This document shows positions 40,435 through 52,209 of a stretch of 64,000 nucleotides of DNA, piece after piece. Source of the stretch: Auanema rhodensis (lineage: Eukaryota; Nematoda; Chromadorea; Rhabditida; Rhabditidae). Each line of letters opens with the position of its first letter. Positions within the stretch are counted from its first letter, which is position 1. A model generated the notes under the pieces. That model was given only the letters and a program-made list of their open reading frames with translations. It had not been told where the DNA came from and did no database searches. Location of the stretch: positions 4,278,001 to 4,342,000 of the forward strand of contig OZ059898.1 of assembly GCA_964057225.1 (NCBI GenBank), written 5' to 3'. The translations under genes and the position numbers were made by a program.

Positions 40435-41078
40435 TCCTGAAATAAAAATTTTAATTATTAAAGATGAACGAAAAATACAAATAAAATATTCGGTTTGAAA
40501 CAAGCGACTAGACAGTAAAAAATTTCGAGAGAGAGGCATTTTATCAAAGATAAATGAAACAGTAAAAATAGTTAGGGTTAACTTTTCCTCTAAAAAGAGC
40601 TCTACTCGAATGCGATGTTAACAGTTTCTCTCCTTCCTATAATGCGTTTGTGTGTCGCGTTGCGTGCGCCTAGTGCAGCATACAGCCTTTTTTTTTTTTA
40701 AATTTCATAAGTTTCGTAAGGTCACATAGTATAAATTCAGTCAAAATATATGTTAATATAAAGAAAACTGATTTCAATATTATTTCTAAATTTATAAGAA
40801 AAAATAGTGTTTTTGATTTAACAAAATTTGAGATTAGGAACATGTTAAATCATTTAAAATATTTTAAAATGATTCTAAGCACAAATTTCAATCAATAACT
40901 GAGTTTTTTTCTGGATCCATAGCTTCAAACAAGCAAGCTTAAGCATCTGAATCTTACTGAATTCGTTGAATCGTTGGGATTTGGTAGTATTGTTTGTTAA
41001 TCTATCTTCCTGAAGTTCTTGAACTACTTTGACTACTTTGACTTTGTGAAGTATTTTGATTTTTAGACTTTTAGAATT

Positions 41079-41771
41079 TCATTTATCACTAGTATCAGCA
41101 TTGTATCTTTTACTTTTATCAAATCTTTGATACAATGCATTCGAGCATAATAAGATATCACGATAATTCTGAGTATCTTTTTTCTTAATTTTATTGAGAT
41201 CTGGAGATTTTTTAGTTAAGAATTCCATAAGACCAGGAGTTGCTTTATATTCTGCATTAACAATTTTCATTGTATTATCATCAAAAATTACTTCTTTTGT
41301 TCCCTCGTAGGAGTACCTTATTGAACATCCTGCATTACTTTTATCTCTAGGATCTTGAAGATAAGTTGCAATTAAATTACTTACTTTGATTGTAGAATCT
41401 TTGATTCCTGGACCAGTATTTTTTGGTGATTGAATTTGCTTCAATGGAATACTTTGTAAAATTTGTGGTTGTCCTTTAATTTCTGAAAGACTTTGAATTC
41501 CTTTGAAGCTGTTGAGAGTTTGAACTATCTTATTCTTTTCATCAATAATCTCTTCCTGTAGTTTCATATTTGATTCTAGTATGGGTTTGAATACTTCTAC
41601 GCGATGATCGTTTACGTTTTCTAAGTCTGAGCGTTCTTGTAGATTCTTTAGGTTATGTTCTTTTCTACTCTTTAGAAAAGAGTGAACTATCTCATTCCTC
41701 TTCTTAGAGTCATAGATTTCTACCAATCCTGTGGATCTAGGAAATTTGGTTTCTGTTATTGTGGAAGGCAT
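41079..41771 (-). CDS. Polinton-associated ORF, 230 residues, unknown function
   Basis: This is an unspliced, intact frame starting MPSTITETKFPRSTGLVEIY. It has a charged, coiled N-terminal half (residues about 20-90, many Glu/Lys) and a C-terminal module with VNAEYKATPGLMEFLTKKSP and YRDILLCSNALYQR. That pattern (E-Y-x-(A/G)-TPGL ... NY..IL....NA.Y) recurs, as I recall, in many invertebrate proteins encoded next to Polinton genes. Lack of introns contrasts with the surrounding host genes. Precise role unknown. Confidence 0.7.
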   Translation of the reverse strand: MPSTITETKFPRSTGLVEIYDSKKRNEIVHSFLKSRKEHNLKNLQERSDLENVNDHRVEVFKPILESNMKLQEEIIDEKNKIVQTLNSFKGIQSLSEIKGQPQILQSIPLKQIQSPKNTGPGIKDSTIKVSNLIATYLQDPRDKSNAGCSIRYSYEGTKEVIFDDNTMKIVNAEYKATPGLMEFLTKKSPDLNKIKKKDTQNYRDILLCSNALYQRFDKSKRYNADTSDK

Positions 41772-41815
41772 TTTTGAAAAAGTAATTTATTTATAAAAAA
41801 TTATTCTATTTATAA

Positions 41816-42049
41816 ATGGAAGAAATTACTGAAGCTTTCCAAAAAGTAAGTTTCCAAAATCTTTCTTTAAGTGAAGAAGATCTAAAGAAAGTGAAAAGAG
41901 AGGAAGTTCGTAGAAAAGTTGCAATGATTGGAAGTGAATTGAGAAAATACATCCTCAAATCTAGAGAAATACAGACTATGAAAAAGCAAGAAATGATTGT
42001 TTTCATTATGAAGTTTAAAGACATTACTTTCGCTGAATCTGAAATTTGA
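41816..42049 (+). CDS. Short charged ORF within the Polinton remnant
   Basis: A 77-codon unspliced frame begins MEEITEAFQKVSFQNL, predicted all-helical and rich in Lys and Glu, with no recognised domain. It is divergent from the 230-codon ORF with a 44-bp gap. A further 42-codon frame (MSRDDFREEVIKLLDIMFGG) follows at about 42136. Both could be small element proteins or remains of a longer one. Confidence 0.45.
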   Translation: MEEITEAFQKVSFQNLSLSEEDLKKVKREEVRRKVAMIGSELRKYILKSREIQTMKKQEMIVFIMKFKDITFAESEI

Positions 42050-42294
42050 ATTTTTCTTTAAAAAAAATTTTTCTTCATTAAAGGAAGTGTTGAATCTTTT
42101 TAAGATTTTGAAAAAGTAATTATTTCTGAGAAAAATGTCAAGAGATGATTTTCGTGAAGAAGTCATTAAACTTCTTGATATAATGTTCGGAGGTGTAAAA
42201 AGTAAAAGAATCTTTAAATCACATAAGATCTATGAGTACCTCAGAACTTCTGGCATTTATTAGAGAACATTTACAAATAAACCGAAATTAGAGA

Positions 42295-43570
42295 TGTTCC
42301 AATTGATATGATGTTCCAATTGATATTAAAGAAATATTTCCTCATGATGATCTTATTTTTAGTGATTACAAAGAAGCGCAGAAAGGAGTAGTAAGAACAA
42401 CAACTTATAGAAATAAAGGAAAAGATATAAATTTCGAAAAATATTTTGACTTTTTTGATAAAAGAGGAATCAAATATTATATGAAAATCATCACAAAAAT
42501 TATAAATTTTTTCTTTGGAAAGAACAAAAATTTTGTGATCAATGATATTCGAAGTGATACTAGTGTCAAAATACATTTGAAACTAGAATTTAGACAATCG
42601 AAAGACTCTGTGGAGGAAAACTTTGCTGTCAGTTCTGAAACTAAAGAATTGTGTATTGGTGAAGATCGTGAAGAATGGTATCAACATGCATGTCAAGAAA
42701 TGATGTGTAATATGGAGAACTTACAATCACTTGGATCAGGATGGACTATTACAGGAATCAATTATCTCCAAATGGATCAAACTATTTGTAATTCACCTAG
42801 TGGTTCTGCTTATATTCCACTTATTGATTGGATTGAAAATAAAAAACTGTGCGTAATATAACAAAGAAAGATAATAAGTGTTTTATGTGGTCTGTGTTGG
42901 CTCATTTGCATGATCATGTCAATGAAGTTTATAAATACAGGCATTTTGAAAATGAATTGAATTTTAATGGACTCTCGTTTCCTATGAAAATCAAAGATAT
43001 TAACAAGTTTGAAAAGATGAATAACCTGGTGGTGAAAGTATTTGGATGTTCTCAGAAATTTAATAAAAATAGCAAGAATATTATCAGGATTAGACCTTCT
43101 GAAAGAATTACTATGGATGATAGTAGAATAGTCAACCTATTTTATCAAGAAGACAGTCAAGGGAATTCTCACTATTCACTAATCACAAATCTGGACAAGT
43201 TACTAAATAAAAGAAGAGAACATCAGAAAAAGTTTTGTGTTAGATGCCATTGTCCTTTTAGTGCGAATATGAATGACAAAACTAGATCAAACATAGACAC
43301 TTGGAAGATCGTGGTAGAAACAAGCCTGTAGAGCACAAATTATCGGACAAAAAATTCAGCAAGTCAAATTGGATCTAAAGGATTATATTGATTATCTGAA
43401 AAAGTTAGATAAAGGTTGCATATTTGAAGTAGATTTAGAATATCTCAAAGAAATACACTCTAGGCATAATGATTTTCCTTTGTGTCCAGAGAATGTAAAA
43501 ATTGATAACGAATCAAAGTTTCTCAGAAATCTCTTACAGTGTCTAAAATTATGTCAAGAATGAACTCACA
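42295..43570 (+). pseudogene. Broken Polinton protein-primed DNA polymerase B region
   Basis: Three frame-shifted pieces are collinear. 42313-42861 and 42849-43331 overlap at a single frame change near 42845 and together resemble the N-terminal part found ahead of Polinton polymerases: KKDNKCFMWSVLAHLHDH, a zinc-ribbon-like CVRCHCPFSANMND, and SHYSLITNLDKLL. 43369-43563 has GCIFEVDLEYLKEIHSRHND then FPLCPENVK, the polymerase segment around conserved motif A (DLEYP...H..(Y/F)PL.PE). A stop at 43561-43563 and multiple stops after it end the homology; the remaining palm and the thumb are absent. A 16-bp tandem duplication near 42294-42329 also disturbs the 5' part. The gene is not functional. 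Confidence 0.75.
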
Positions 43571-43769
43571 GTAGATGATTTTAAAAGTTGTTTGTTTCAT
43601 AAAACTATTGTCAGGAAGACGCAGTATTGTATCACGAGTGTTAAACATCAAATATTAACACGATATCAGAATAAAGCTGCTCTGAATAATGACTCTAGTG
43701 ACGTTACATCCTCAAAGATAGTCATTCAACTATGGCTTTTTGTAATTGTCATATTAAACCAGAGGTTCT

Positions 43770-44125
43770 TCTTAGAATCTTGAGAATATTGCTTCTGAAA
43801 TCATAAAATTCTAATAACTTCTGAAGTAAAAGACAGTAATAACCACAATCATGTGTTCCAAATTCTTGAATTCGGAAAGTTGAAAGCTCTATTTTATCTT
43901 TTGTATTTCTACTCTTGAGATACTCTTGAAGTTCTAATGGTGGATCTAATCCGAAGGAGTCAAATTAATAAATCTGTTTATTGTTCTTGGAATAACAGAC
44001 CCAATTAGTACCTTTACCTTCAGAAGAATCTAAATTTAAAATTCCTACTTCTCTTTCTTTAATCCCTTGGGTGGTAAAGTGTCTCGCATGAATGTACCTC
44101 GGAAATTCTTGATGGTCAAAAAGTG
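43770..44125 (-). pseudogene. Broken Polinton cysteine protease (adenain/Ulp1-like)
   Basis: On the minus strand a frame reads through EREVGILNLDSSEGKGTN, WVCYSK, then a stop, FDSFGLDPPLELQEYL, and HDCGYYCLLLQKLL. The order and spacing fit the C48-like proteases of Polintons and adenoviruses, with the catalytic Cys in DCGYYC. Two lesions are visible: an in-frame TAA at 43975-43977 just before FDSFG, and Asn where the catalytic His of the usual T-H-W motif is expected. Both argue for loss of function. Confidence 0.75.
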
Positions 44126-44189
44126 GTCAAAAAGTGTAGAAAACGTCATTTGGGCAAAATGACCGTCCAGCGTCAACCTTTTACATACT

Positions 44190-45904
44190 ACGTAGTTTCA
44201 AGTTAAGAATATTATTTAGATATTTTCAATACAATATTCTTATGAATTAGGAATTCTTCTTATCATACTTATCAGTATGAAGCACTTTCAAAGCCGTAAA
44301 CTCCATTGCATGCCTGATCAGATTAAAAACGATTGACTTTATAATTTACAGCTGATCTATTTCATTTTTTCTATAAATCCAGCTTTAGTTGAACAATATT
44401 ATATGTACATATCTATATTTTTTTGAAGATTGAATGATTGTTATATTGCTCTGGAATTCCGAAACGCTTCTTTATTTAGATTATTGTACTAAATAGGTAT
44501 TAATTTGTTTTATCATTTTCAATTTCTTTGCTAAAGTCAAACATTTTAATTTTAAGCTAGTATTACACATAAACAAATGAATTGTTATTAAATGAAATGT
44601 TCACGAGATCTCAATATTCTATATTCCGTTCGTTGATCAGCTACAAGCTTTCCAAAAACTGGACAGCAAATGGATAACATACAACATATTGCCGAAACAG
44701 CCATGGCCCATCCAACTCTGCAAGCAATTAATATTCCATTTCTTTGAAAAAATATTTTTAAATGTTTCACATATTGATGTATATGTATATATTCTTGTAT
44801 GAAATATATGGAAAGCCAGTTTCAATTTAAGAGACAAGTTAGAATAACTGAAAAACAAAGGCTTGTCAAATTCTAAATGGTTCCAATTGAACCAATAGAA
44901 TGTTTGAAAATGAAGATTGCTATCTTATGATCGATAGCTTATGTTACTATGCTATCCATGAATATGAAAAATAGAAATATACAAGAGCTAATTAGGGTAT
45001 TGATATTTCTTACCTGCAATATGAAGATCGCAATAGTTGCGAGATGGTACAATCAATATCTGTCATATCTAGAGTTACTGTAAACAGGCAAATGGTCATA
45101 AGTAAAGCTGAAATTCAAAAGATAAGATAGAAATGAAACTATTTTCACCTGCAACAATCTGAACATTTGCTATAAATTGAATTGGTTTAGCATTGTGTGA
45201 GCACAGAAGGATTACTATCAAAGCTAGAGATGATAGGGCAAAAAGCAATGTTCCAATTAAATTAGAAAAAAATGGGATCAAATCTGATGTAGGGCGTAGG
45301 ACACATTCATAAGAACTACAGACCACAAATAAACCCTACAAAATAACCTATTCATTTGCTGGATATTTTTAATTCGTTTTATTCAAAAATTTTCAATTAG
45401 GTTTTATAAGTATAAATGCTGTTGATGTTATTTGAAATATATAGTTCATTTTTTGTTTTATTATTACATTTAATATGGAATATAAAATTTATCCATCATA
45501 GATATAAATATATTATTATATGTGTTGATGTTGAGAATTGTAGGTATGTTAAATTGAAAGCATGAGCATTGAAGTATAGAAAAGAAATGAGATCTTCTAT
45601 GATGTCAGACGAGTAATTCTAATAATTTCCGGAACTTCATGAATAAGCTCATATATAATTGGAACAAGCTACATATAATTATAAATTCTCAAACAACTTT
45701 CAAAAGCTTAACAGATTGATCTACTGCGAAAACACTTTTCTATACTATTAAAACTGATTTTCTTATATTTGTGTACATATAAGTATAAAAAAATTAAATA
45801 AACATACTTGTATATTATATCCATTGACAATCCATTCTGGTTGAGATAATGCTAACAATTGTAGAAATGAAATTATCAGAGAGAATAACAACCACACAAA
45901 GCAT
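44190..45904. repeat. Right copy of the 1,715-bp direct duplication
   Basis: Matches 37854-39568 at an offset of 6,336 bp with no difference in any stretch compared. This copy continues rightwards into the intact first exon and upstream region of the claudin-like gene, so it is probably the original. Confidence 0.95.
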
Positions 45905-45915
45905 AATACATTCAT
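44588..45915 (-). CDS. Claudin-superfamily four-transmembrane protein
   Basis: Four exons (45915-45808, 45335-45149, 45107-45014, 44717-44588) give 172 residues. Transmembrane segments: VLCFVWLLFSLIISFLQLLA near the start, LIGTLLFALSSLALIVILLC, a third beginning VQIVAALLMTICLF, and a fourth AMAVSAICCMLSICC. The first extracellular loop has W, then GLF, then two cysteines (EWIVNGYNIQ, GLFVVCSSYEC), the W-GLW-C-C pattern of claudins, PMP22 and LHFPL relatives. The C terminus is short and basic (ADQRTEYRILRSREHFI). A TATTAG acceptor precedes the ATG by 14 bases. Role at cell junctions or as a channel accessory is inferred from family only. A truncated duplicate lies at 38252-39568. Confidence 0.8.
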
Positions 45916-48900
45916 AATGTCCTCTCTAATATAGTATATAGAGTACTTACGTAAGATTCTATTAACACAAATAGAATTAATAAAATAATTATCTTGCTCT
46001 GAAAGAAAATTATTATTTGAATAGTTAAAGAAGAACTTAATAGAAAATAAATATAATAAGGTGAACATAATCCATGAAATTCAAATTGTTTTTCTTTAAA
46101 TATTACAAAGGATTAGTTAAATGTATTAAATGAATATATTCAAACATTGGCAAATTAGTGACATACATATACATTTGTCTGCTTGTATACTTGCCATAGA
46201 AATATGATATAGCACAGATTATGAGAGAGAAACCGCAAGATCTCGTCTGACGTTCATCCTTTGTTATGTACAAGATGCGAGAAGCTTCATGTTTATTGAA
46301 GAAATCAAAGCAACATAGGTATTTATTACTATACAGAGATTCATAACGCTAAAGATATAAGAATTGAGGAGAGCGAGCAGTTAAATTCTATATTGAAGTC
46401 CACAAGAGGTCAATGGATGACTACTACTACCATAGATGGTTATCTGTAAGCTTTTCCAATGAGTCATGCTTGCATCTGAATTAATCGAAATCTTTTCTCT
46501 CGTTCTCTTTTCTCTTTGTTTCCATGATCTTCCAATTCTCCATCAATGTATGTCTTTATATATCAGAGGACAAATGGTTGTATAGGTCTATAGAACAAGC
46601 TGCGCAGATCCTTGTTCCATCGTCGCGCAACGATACGTCCATTGGGATTAAAATATTCCCCTTTGTCCTAAACGATGACTTCTTCGACTTAACTCTTCTT
46701 AACCGCTTATTCTCTTTTCTTTAGGACCTAACTTTTAGCTTATGCCCTACTATTTATAAATTTCAGGAATTTTGAAGGGATTTTAATAAAACTTGAATTT
46801 TAATAATATATTAAATTTGTATATACATCTATTCATATATAATATATAATCTATATATACATATATATGAATGCATATACTATGTGTAATATTTAAAAAA
46901 TGAGATGAGAAAAACAATGATTACAGGAAACTATTATCTCCAGGGACAACTCAATATGTACATAGTATATACCATTATAACAAACATTTTTTTTCCATTT
47001 TTCAACATTTTTGATCTTCATTTTTTAAAATTACTTAAATTTCATTAATTGAATTATTCTCATGAATATTCAACAAAGAAAACGACGTAAATTATTCTTT
47101 GAACAATACTCAACAATGACGAAAAAGAATAACGCAAAAAGTAAAGAATAAAGTTTTCCAAAAAAAAAAAGATTTAACGTTATTAAATGATAAAAAATTT
47201 TGTTTATCATCTTTGTATAAAACGTTTTATTTTTCTTGACATTTTAGACAATATGAGGATTTAGGATGAAAGAATTACATTGAGTATATGAGCATTTCCA
47301 AAGGGAATCATGTGTGCTTCATTAGAATAATCAGATCATTATGATGTTGTGAATAGAGAAAATTGCCTTAAATACTTGCATAGTTTATAATTTAAAGTCT
47401 TTTAACGAATCCTATTGACAATTACTATTATACTAATACAAAATAGTTTTTAATCTTAAATGTAAGAATATCTATTAAAAGGTCATATATTCAGTTATTA
47501 TTAGAAATATTTTGAGAACAATATTATAAATAATTTTTCAGTAACATATATTTTCATAATTAAAAATATGTATGTGTATTTATCTATGCAAGTATACTTG
47601 TATATTTACATACATATATATATATATGTATATATTACTATGTTGGTACGCATACAGATGTAAATGATTTTTTTTCATTTTCTTTGTAATAAATAAGAAA
47701 GAATATTTGAATTATCTAATAATAATCATTTTTTAGCTTTTACTTTGTGTTTTGTTATATAAAATATTCTTTGCCTGGGGTAATCCCTCTTTTTCTGTTG
47801 GGTATTCATGTGATGCCTGACAGCAGTTGAAAAACCTAATGAACAACGAAACTCAAATGTGTTGATAAGTTGATCATAAATTCAAATTATTCTAGAATGT
47901 ATTAGAGCTCATTAGCGAATTTTGTTAGGATTATGATGTAAAAGAAAAAAACTTTTTGTGTGTTCTCATCTTTTCAATTCTTCGAGGTAATATTTCTGGT
48001 TACCCGCTGCAAGTACCCTTCTCATAATATGCTGAAAACCATTTACTCCCATCTATTCCTTTTCTTCATCCACTTTTGAAGAGTAAGTAGAAGAATAGAA
48101 ACTCAAAAGAAGAATGGGACCAAAGAAATCTAATTCGTTTACTCTCTGGCGGAAAAGAAGAAGTCATATAGACTAATGGTTGTATCTTGTAGCTCATTGC
48201 TCATCCATTAAAAATGGAAAATTAGCAGAATGTTCAACTTCTTTCAAATAATTTGTTATTCTAACAAGAAATTCCACAATTTTATAGATATGTTTGTAGT
48301 CCTGATTTAAATGAAACATATTCATTGATAGTTAAATATCACACAACATCCTTTTCGAAGAGATTGTAATCGCTATTCACACCAGCCACATACAACATAC
48401 ATGTTTTTGAATCAGACAAAGGAAATGATTTGAGAAGAAACTAAGTTTTTTGTGCCCTTTTGCTCGGTCTTGCTCTTTTCTTCCGTCGATAACAAAGAAA
48501 TCACTCAAAATGTTCAAAGAGCAGAAGGACAATTGAAAGGCCAATTATATAAGGCCTGAATTGGATCATCATAAAGTTGGTAAATATCTGATGCTTTTGT
48601 ATTATTTATGTGATTCAAAGCTGTTGAATCCTTATCGAATTTTTTTCTTTAATTCCTTCCCAAGAAATATCACCAAGTTGTTCTCTGGTTTACACTGGTT
48701 TGGGTTCATTTTCTTTTATTTTGATTTTTCTGTGTTTCTGTTCATCAAAACTTGAACAATTGAGTAACAACCCTTCTAACCTTTATTCATATCAAATTCA
48801 AATCAGACTGGGTTTTGCCTGCAATGAAGTTTGTCTCATGGCTTTCAGTGGAAAAATAGTAAATTCATGAACAAAATACAACACAGTGAACATATATCTT

Positions 48901-49492
48901 CCGAGATTTTTTAGATTTTTCTTACTGCATGTAGATGTAATGAATTTTTTCTTTCATCTGGTATCAAGAAAAAACAAAAGGAAAAAAGAAACAGAAGAGT
49001 GAGTATGATATTATATTTTATATATATAATTATATATATATATATATATATATAAGTAATAATAATGTTAGAAAAATGGAGTAAACGAGTTCAAAATATG
49101 GTAATAGATCATAAGTTGGAATGTGAACGATCGTGATAGGGGAGAGGATGGAAGGTGATGGATCCGAAACATTTGACAACAATTGAATATAGTAATTCAA
49201 ACTAGAATGAAGTATTAATGACTTTATAAGATTTTTGTTGATACAATACTCACAATATTTTGAATTATTCAAATTCAATTGAGAAAATGCTTATGCGGTT
49301 GTATATTCAGGTTTTTGTGAATCATGCAGCTTGTTATGTCTATTGTAGTTATCGTCGTCTTCGTCGTCATCTACATAGTTTACCGTTGTGAAGCTATTAC
49401 CAATATCTTTTTTTCTCATTAACGAAGAGTAACCGAACGGAAAATGAGAGTGACTGATAACAACAACAAACGGCATTAACGAACATCAGAAA
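45916..49492. other. 3.6-kb intergenic region, no gene supported
   Basis: AT-rich with low-complexity TATATA tracts (about 46840-46880, 47605-47640, 49020-49053). A few frames of 60-80 codons have no protein-like character. It lies between the claudin-like promoter and the 3' end of pdf-1. Confidence 0.6.
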
Positions 49493-52209
49493 TTATCTGC
49501 GACCAGCAGAGCTAAAACGAAAAAAGTAAATATGGAAATAACATTGACGATGAAATCGTTTTTTAATATTTTATATTAAAAAATAAATTTTGTATTTTTA
49601 TTTATTTATTTTTTTTATTTATTACCTTAAACGGTTGAGGTTCATTCCAAGTAATCCATTGATTAGTTCTGCGTTGGACCGTTTTCCAACAGCTGAGAGT
49701 TTTCCAAGATCCATACCGATCAGTCCATTAATCAGTTCAGCATTGGATCGTTTAATAACTTGTCCATCAGACCATTCGCCAAAGTTCTGCATAAATACAA
49801 AAATATTTTTATAATTAAATATTAATCAAATAATTATTTTTTTTTTTTCAAAACAAAGAAAAAAACTTTTTTTTTCTTAAAATTATTTTATTAAATGTAG
49901 ATGTATATACATATAACATATACATATATGTATATGTTATATGTAAATAGAAATATGATTTCAATAACATATTTGCATTCATCTTGTTCATATAACTCTA
50001 TTGTGTTCAATGAGTAAAAATGAACTTAAAAAATAAGAAAAGAAACTTTTTTTTTTGAAACAAACATTTCGTATGAGAAACATGCATATTTCTAATTAAA
50101 TTCATTTTCTTTATCTTATTCAAAACTTATTCAAAACATGATTTTCATGCAATAAGCAAATGAAAATATTTTTATATTTCCGGAGTAACATGAGATTTTC
50201 CCTATTTTTTTAAAATCCTTCTAAACTAAGGGTTTCCTGGTGTATAGAGCATCTTGACACCCACAGTGTTTCCTGTTTCCTTAATCTAGGAAATTCAGCT
50301 TAATGACTAGAACTTCTAGTATATTTATAGCAATACTAAATGAGTTTGCATGAAAATAAAAAAAATAAATAGGAAATTCAACATCAACAATTTTTTACAA
50401 AAGTTGGTTTGAAAACTATCCCAACAACATTTTTTGTTCTTTATTCATTATCTCTGTTCCCGGAAGTAAGAAAGACATTTTAGGAGAATAGGAAGATATT
50501 TCCAGAAAATTAAATAGGAATTAGAGAAAGAGGCTCAAACGTAATGCTTTTCTAACTATGAAAATCTAATTTTGATAAAACCTAATGACTGTTGTAACAA
50601 TCCTATCTAGTAGTTTCATGTATGTAGAATTGTTCCATACATATTGCTTTCTTATTTTTACTCCTTTCCTTTGCAAAGGCTTCACTTTCTAAGCAATGTA
50701 ACATAACTAAATAGTAATATTGACGGATCTTGAGCAAATGCTAAAAGAGTTCCTTTCTACCATTAAAATCTAATCAAGATGGCCTCAATATATAATATAA
50801 AAATCTTGAAAGATTTTTCATTAGCTTTGCAAACGGCTTTAATTAAAAAGACCAAATTTAATGATGAAAATTCAAATGATTTGGAATAAAGACTTTAAGG
50901 TTAAATAACAAAATAGGACGAAATCGTTAGAAAAGATGCAATGCTTTTCGCTAGACTAAACAAAATTTTTTAATTATTTAGCATTAAGCTTAGATCCAGC
51001 TTATATCACCACTCTGTCATTTAATTTAATGGCAAACTTTTCTATACACTTATGCATATATAGTTATATTTCTTTTTACTCATGCTATACTAGTTGCACG
51101 ATGTCTACTTTATCCGCCAACTCTTTTTCCTTTTCAGTTGATGAACTTGTTGTAACAAGAAAAGCAAGAATATCTGTGATGCTTGTAATGAAGTATATGA
51201 TCACGAGCTATTCTTATTCAATGGTTGAACAAACTGAAGGAATTTCTCGCAAAATAATATTTTGGAATTATTTCATAAATCATAAACAAAAATAATAAAT
51301 ATATGTACATATGTGTATTCAATATTATATCTATATTCTTGATACAATAATTGAGCTTATTTCTTTTAAGTAATCTAATTGTTTGTGAATGCTTAAGCTC
51401 AGAATTTTGATGATTGCCATCAAATCAGCCCTAGGCGTATGTTAATCCTTCGCTTGAACGAACAAAGCTTTAGGAATCACACCGACAAGCCGATCTGTCA
51501 GTCGTATGCCTTAGGCAGAAACTTGTTCACAGATTACTTCGTTAAGAGCACCATTTTTTAAATTCTATATCTCAAAATCATTCAGAAACTACTACAAAAC
51601 TTTTTTTAAAGCAAGGCTAAGAAAAGTTTTAAGTAAAATTGAATGTTTTTTAAAAGAAATCAAGAGATGCTCGCGATGAAACTATTTCCTGAGGTTCGTC
51701 AACTCAGTAAACACTATTACATTATATAGTGCTCATCCAGCTTTCATTTTTTGCAGAACCTATTAATGAAAAACTGGGTACGATACATAGCAACTTGATT
51801 TCTGACGTCATATGCGCTAACTTGAGAAAATCATTGCGGAACTTCCTTATTTGATCAGGAAAAAACCTAATTAAGATTCTGCATGATACTTCTCTTCTAG
51901 ATGCTGACAATAAGAAGGCAATTTACGAAGAGGAAGCACTAAGAATGTTTCTAGGATTGAAGATATTCGTTTCTTATTCTTCTCTATTGCGGTTTTTTAT
52001 TCATCAGATAATTATTCTCTTGACAAAACTCCTTTGAGATTATTCAAAAAAACTTTTTTTCAACTTTAACAATATTGGAAATAATAGTATTTAAAACATT
52101 TTAGAAAATTTAAATAAGCAAAACGAACCATTTGTGGTTGTTGTCGATAGACAAGTGGTGTGGCCAAGATGACGGCAACAAGAGCAAGCAAGACGATGAG
52201 GCAACGCAT
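49493..52209 (-). CDS. pdf-1: Pigment-dispersing factor neuropeptide precursor PDF-1
   Basis: Three exons (52209-52129, 49786-49626, 49511-49493) encode 86 residues. Residues 1-17 are a signal peptide (MRCLIVLLALVAVILAT). After a dibasic KR come two PDF peptides. The first starts SNAELINGLIGMD and ends LSAVG before KR; the second starts SNAELINGLLGMN and ends LSSAG before RR. Each keeps a C-terminal Gly for amidation. They correspond to C. elegans PDF-1a and PDF-1b; as I recall, the first is identical to the worm peptide. The last coding exon is only 19 nt and supplies the second peptide's SSAG-RR end, so it is essential. Intron 1 is 2.3 kb. PDF peptides signal through the class-B receptor PDFR-1 to control locomotion, roaming and mate searching. 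Confidence 0.97.
49787..52128 (-). other. 2.3-kb first intron of pdf-1
   Basis: A long intron between the signal-peptide exon and the peptide exon. It contains a 38-nt perfect AT-rich palindrome (49908-49945). Nothing protein-like was found. Long first introns in neuropeptide genes often carry cell-type enhancers, but no specific site is claimed. Confidence 0.7.
49908..49945. repeat. 38-nt perfect palindrome in pdf-1 intron 1
   Basis: The sequence is its own reverse complement, centred between 49926 and 49927, built from ACATATAAC / GTTATATGT arms. Because it is AT/CA-rich, it could arise from simple-sequence slippage. Confidence 0.8.

Larger units (their letters stand above)
41079..44160. 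mobile_element. Decayed Polinton/Maverick-type DNA transposon
   Basis: Four coding remnants typical of Polintons lie together: a 230-codon ORF (-, 41079-41771), short ORFs (+, 41816-42225), protein-primed DNA polymerase B fragments (+, 42295-43570), and an adenain-like cysteine protease (-, about 44125-43770). Polymerase and protease frames are broken by shifts and stops, so the element is dead. No integrase was found and terminal inverted repeats were not identified, so the limits are approximate and the copy is truncated. The remnants lie inside the 4.6 kb flanked by the exact duplication; the protease end is about 65 bp from its right copy. Confidence 0.8.

Noticed and set aside
44125-44160. 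GTCATTT...AAAATGAC hairpin and the tandem GGTCAAAAAGT as a Polinton terminal inverted repeat
   Set aside because: No matching inverted copy was found at the left side of the element, so it cannot be called a terminus.
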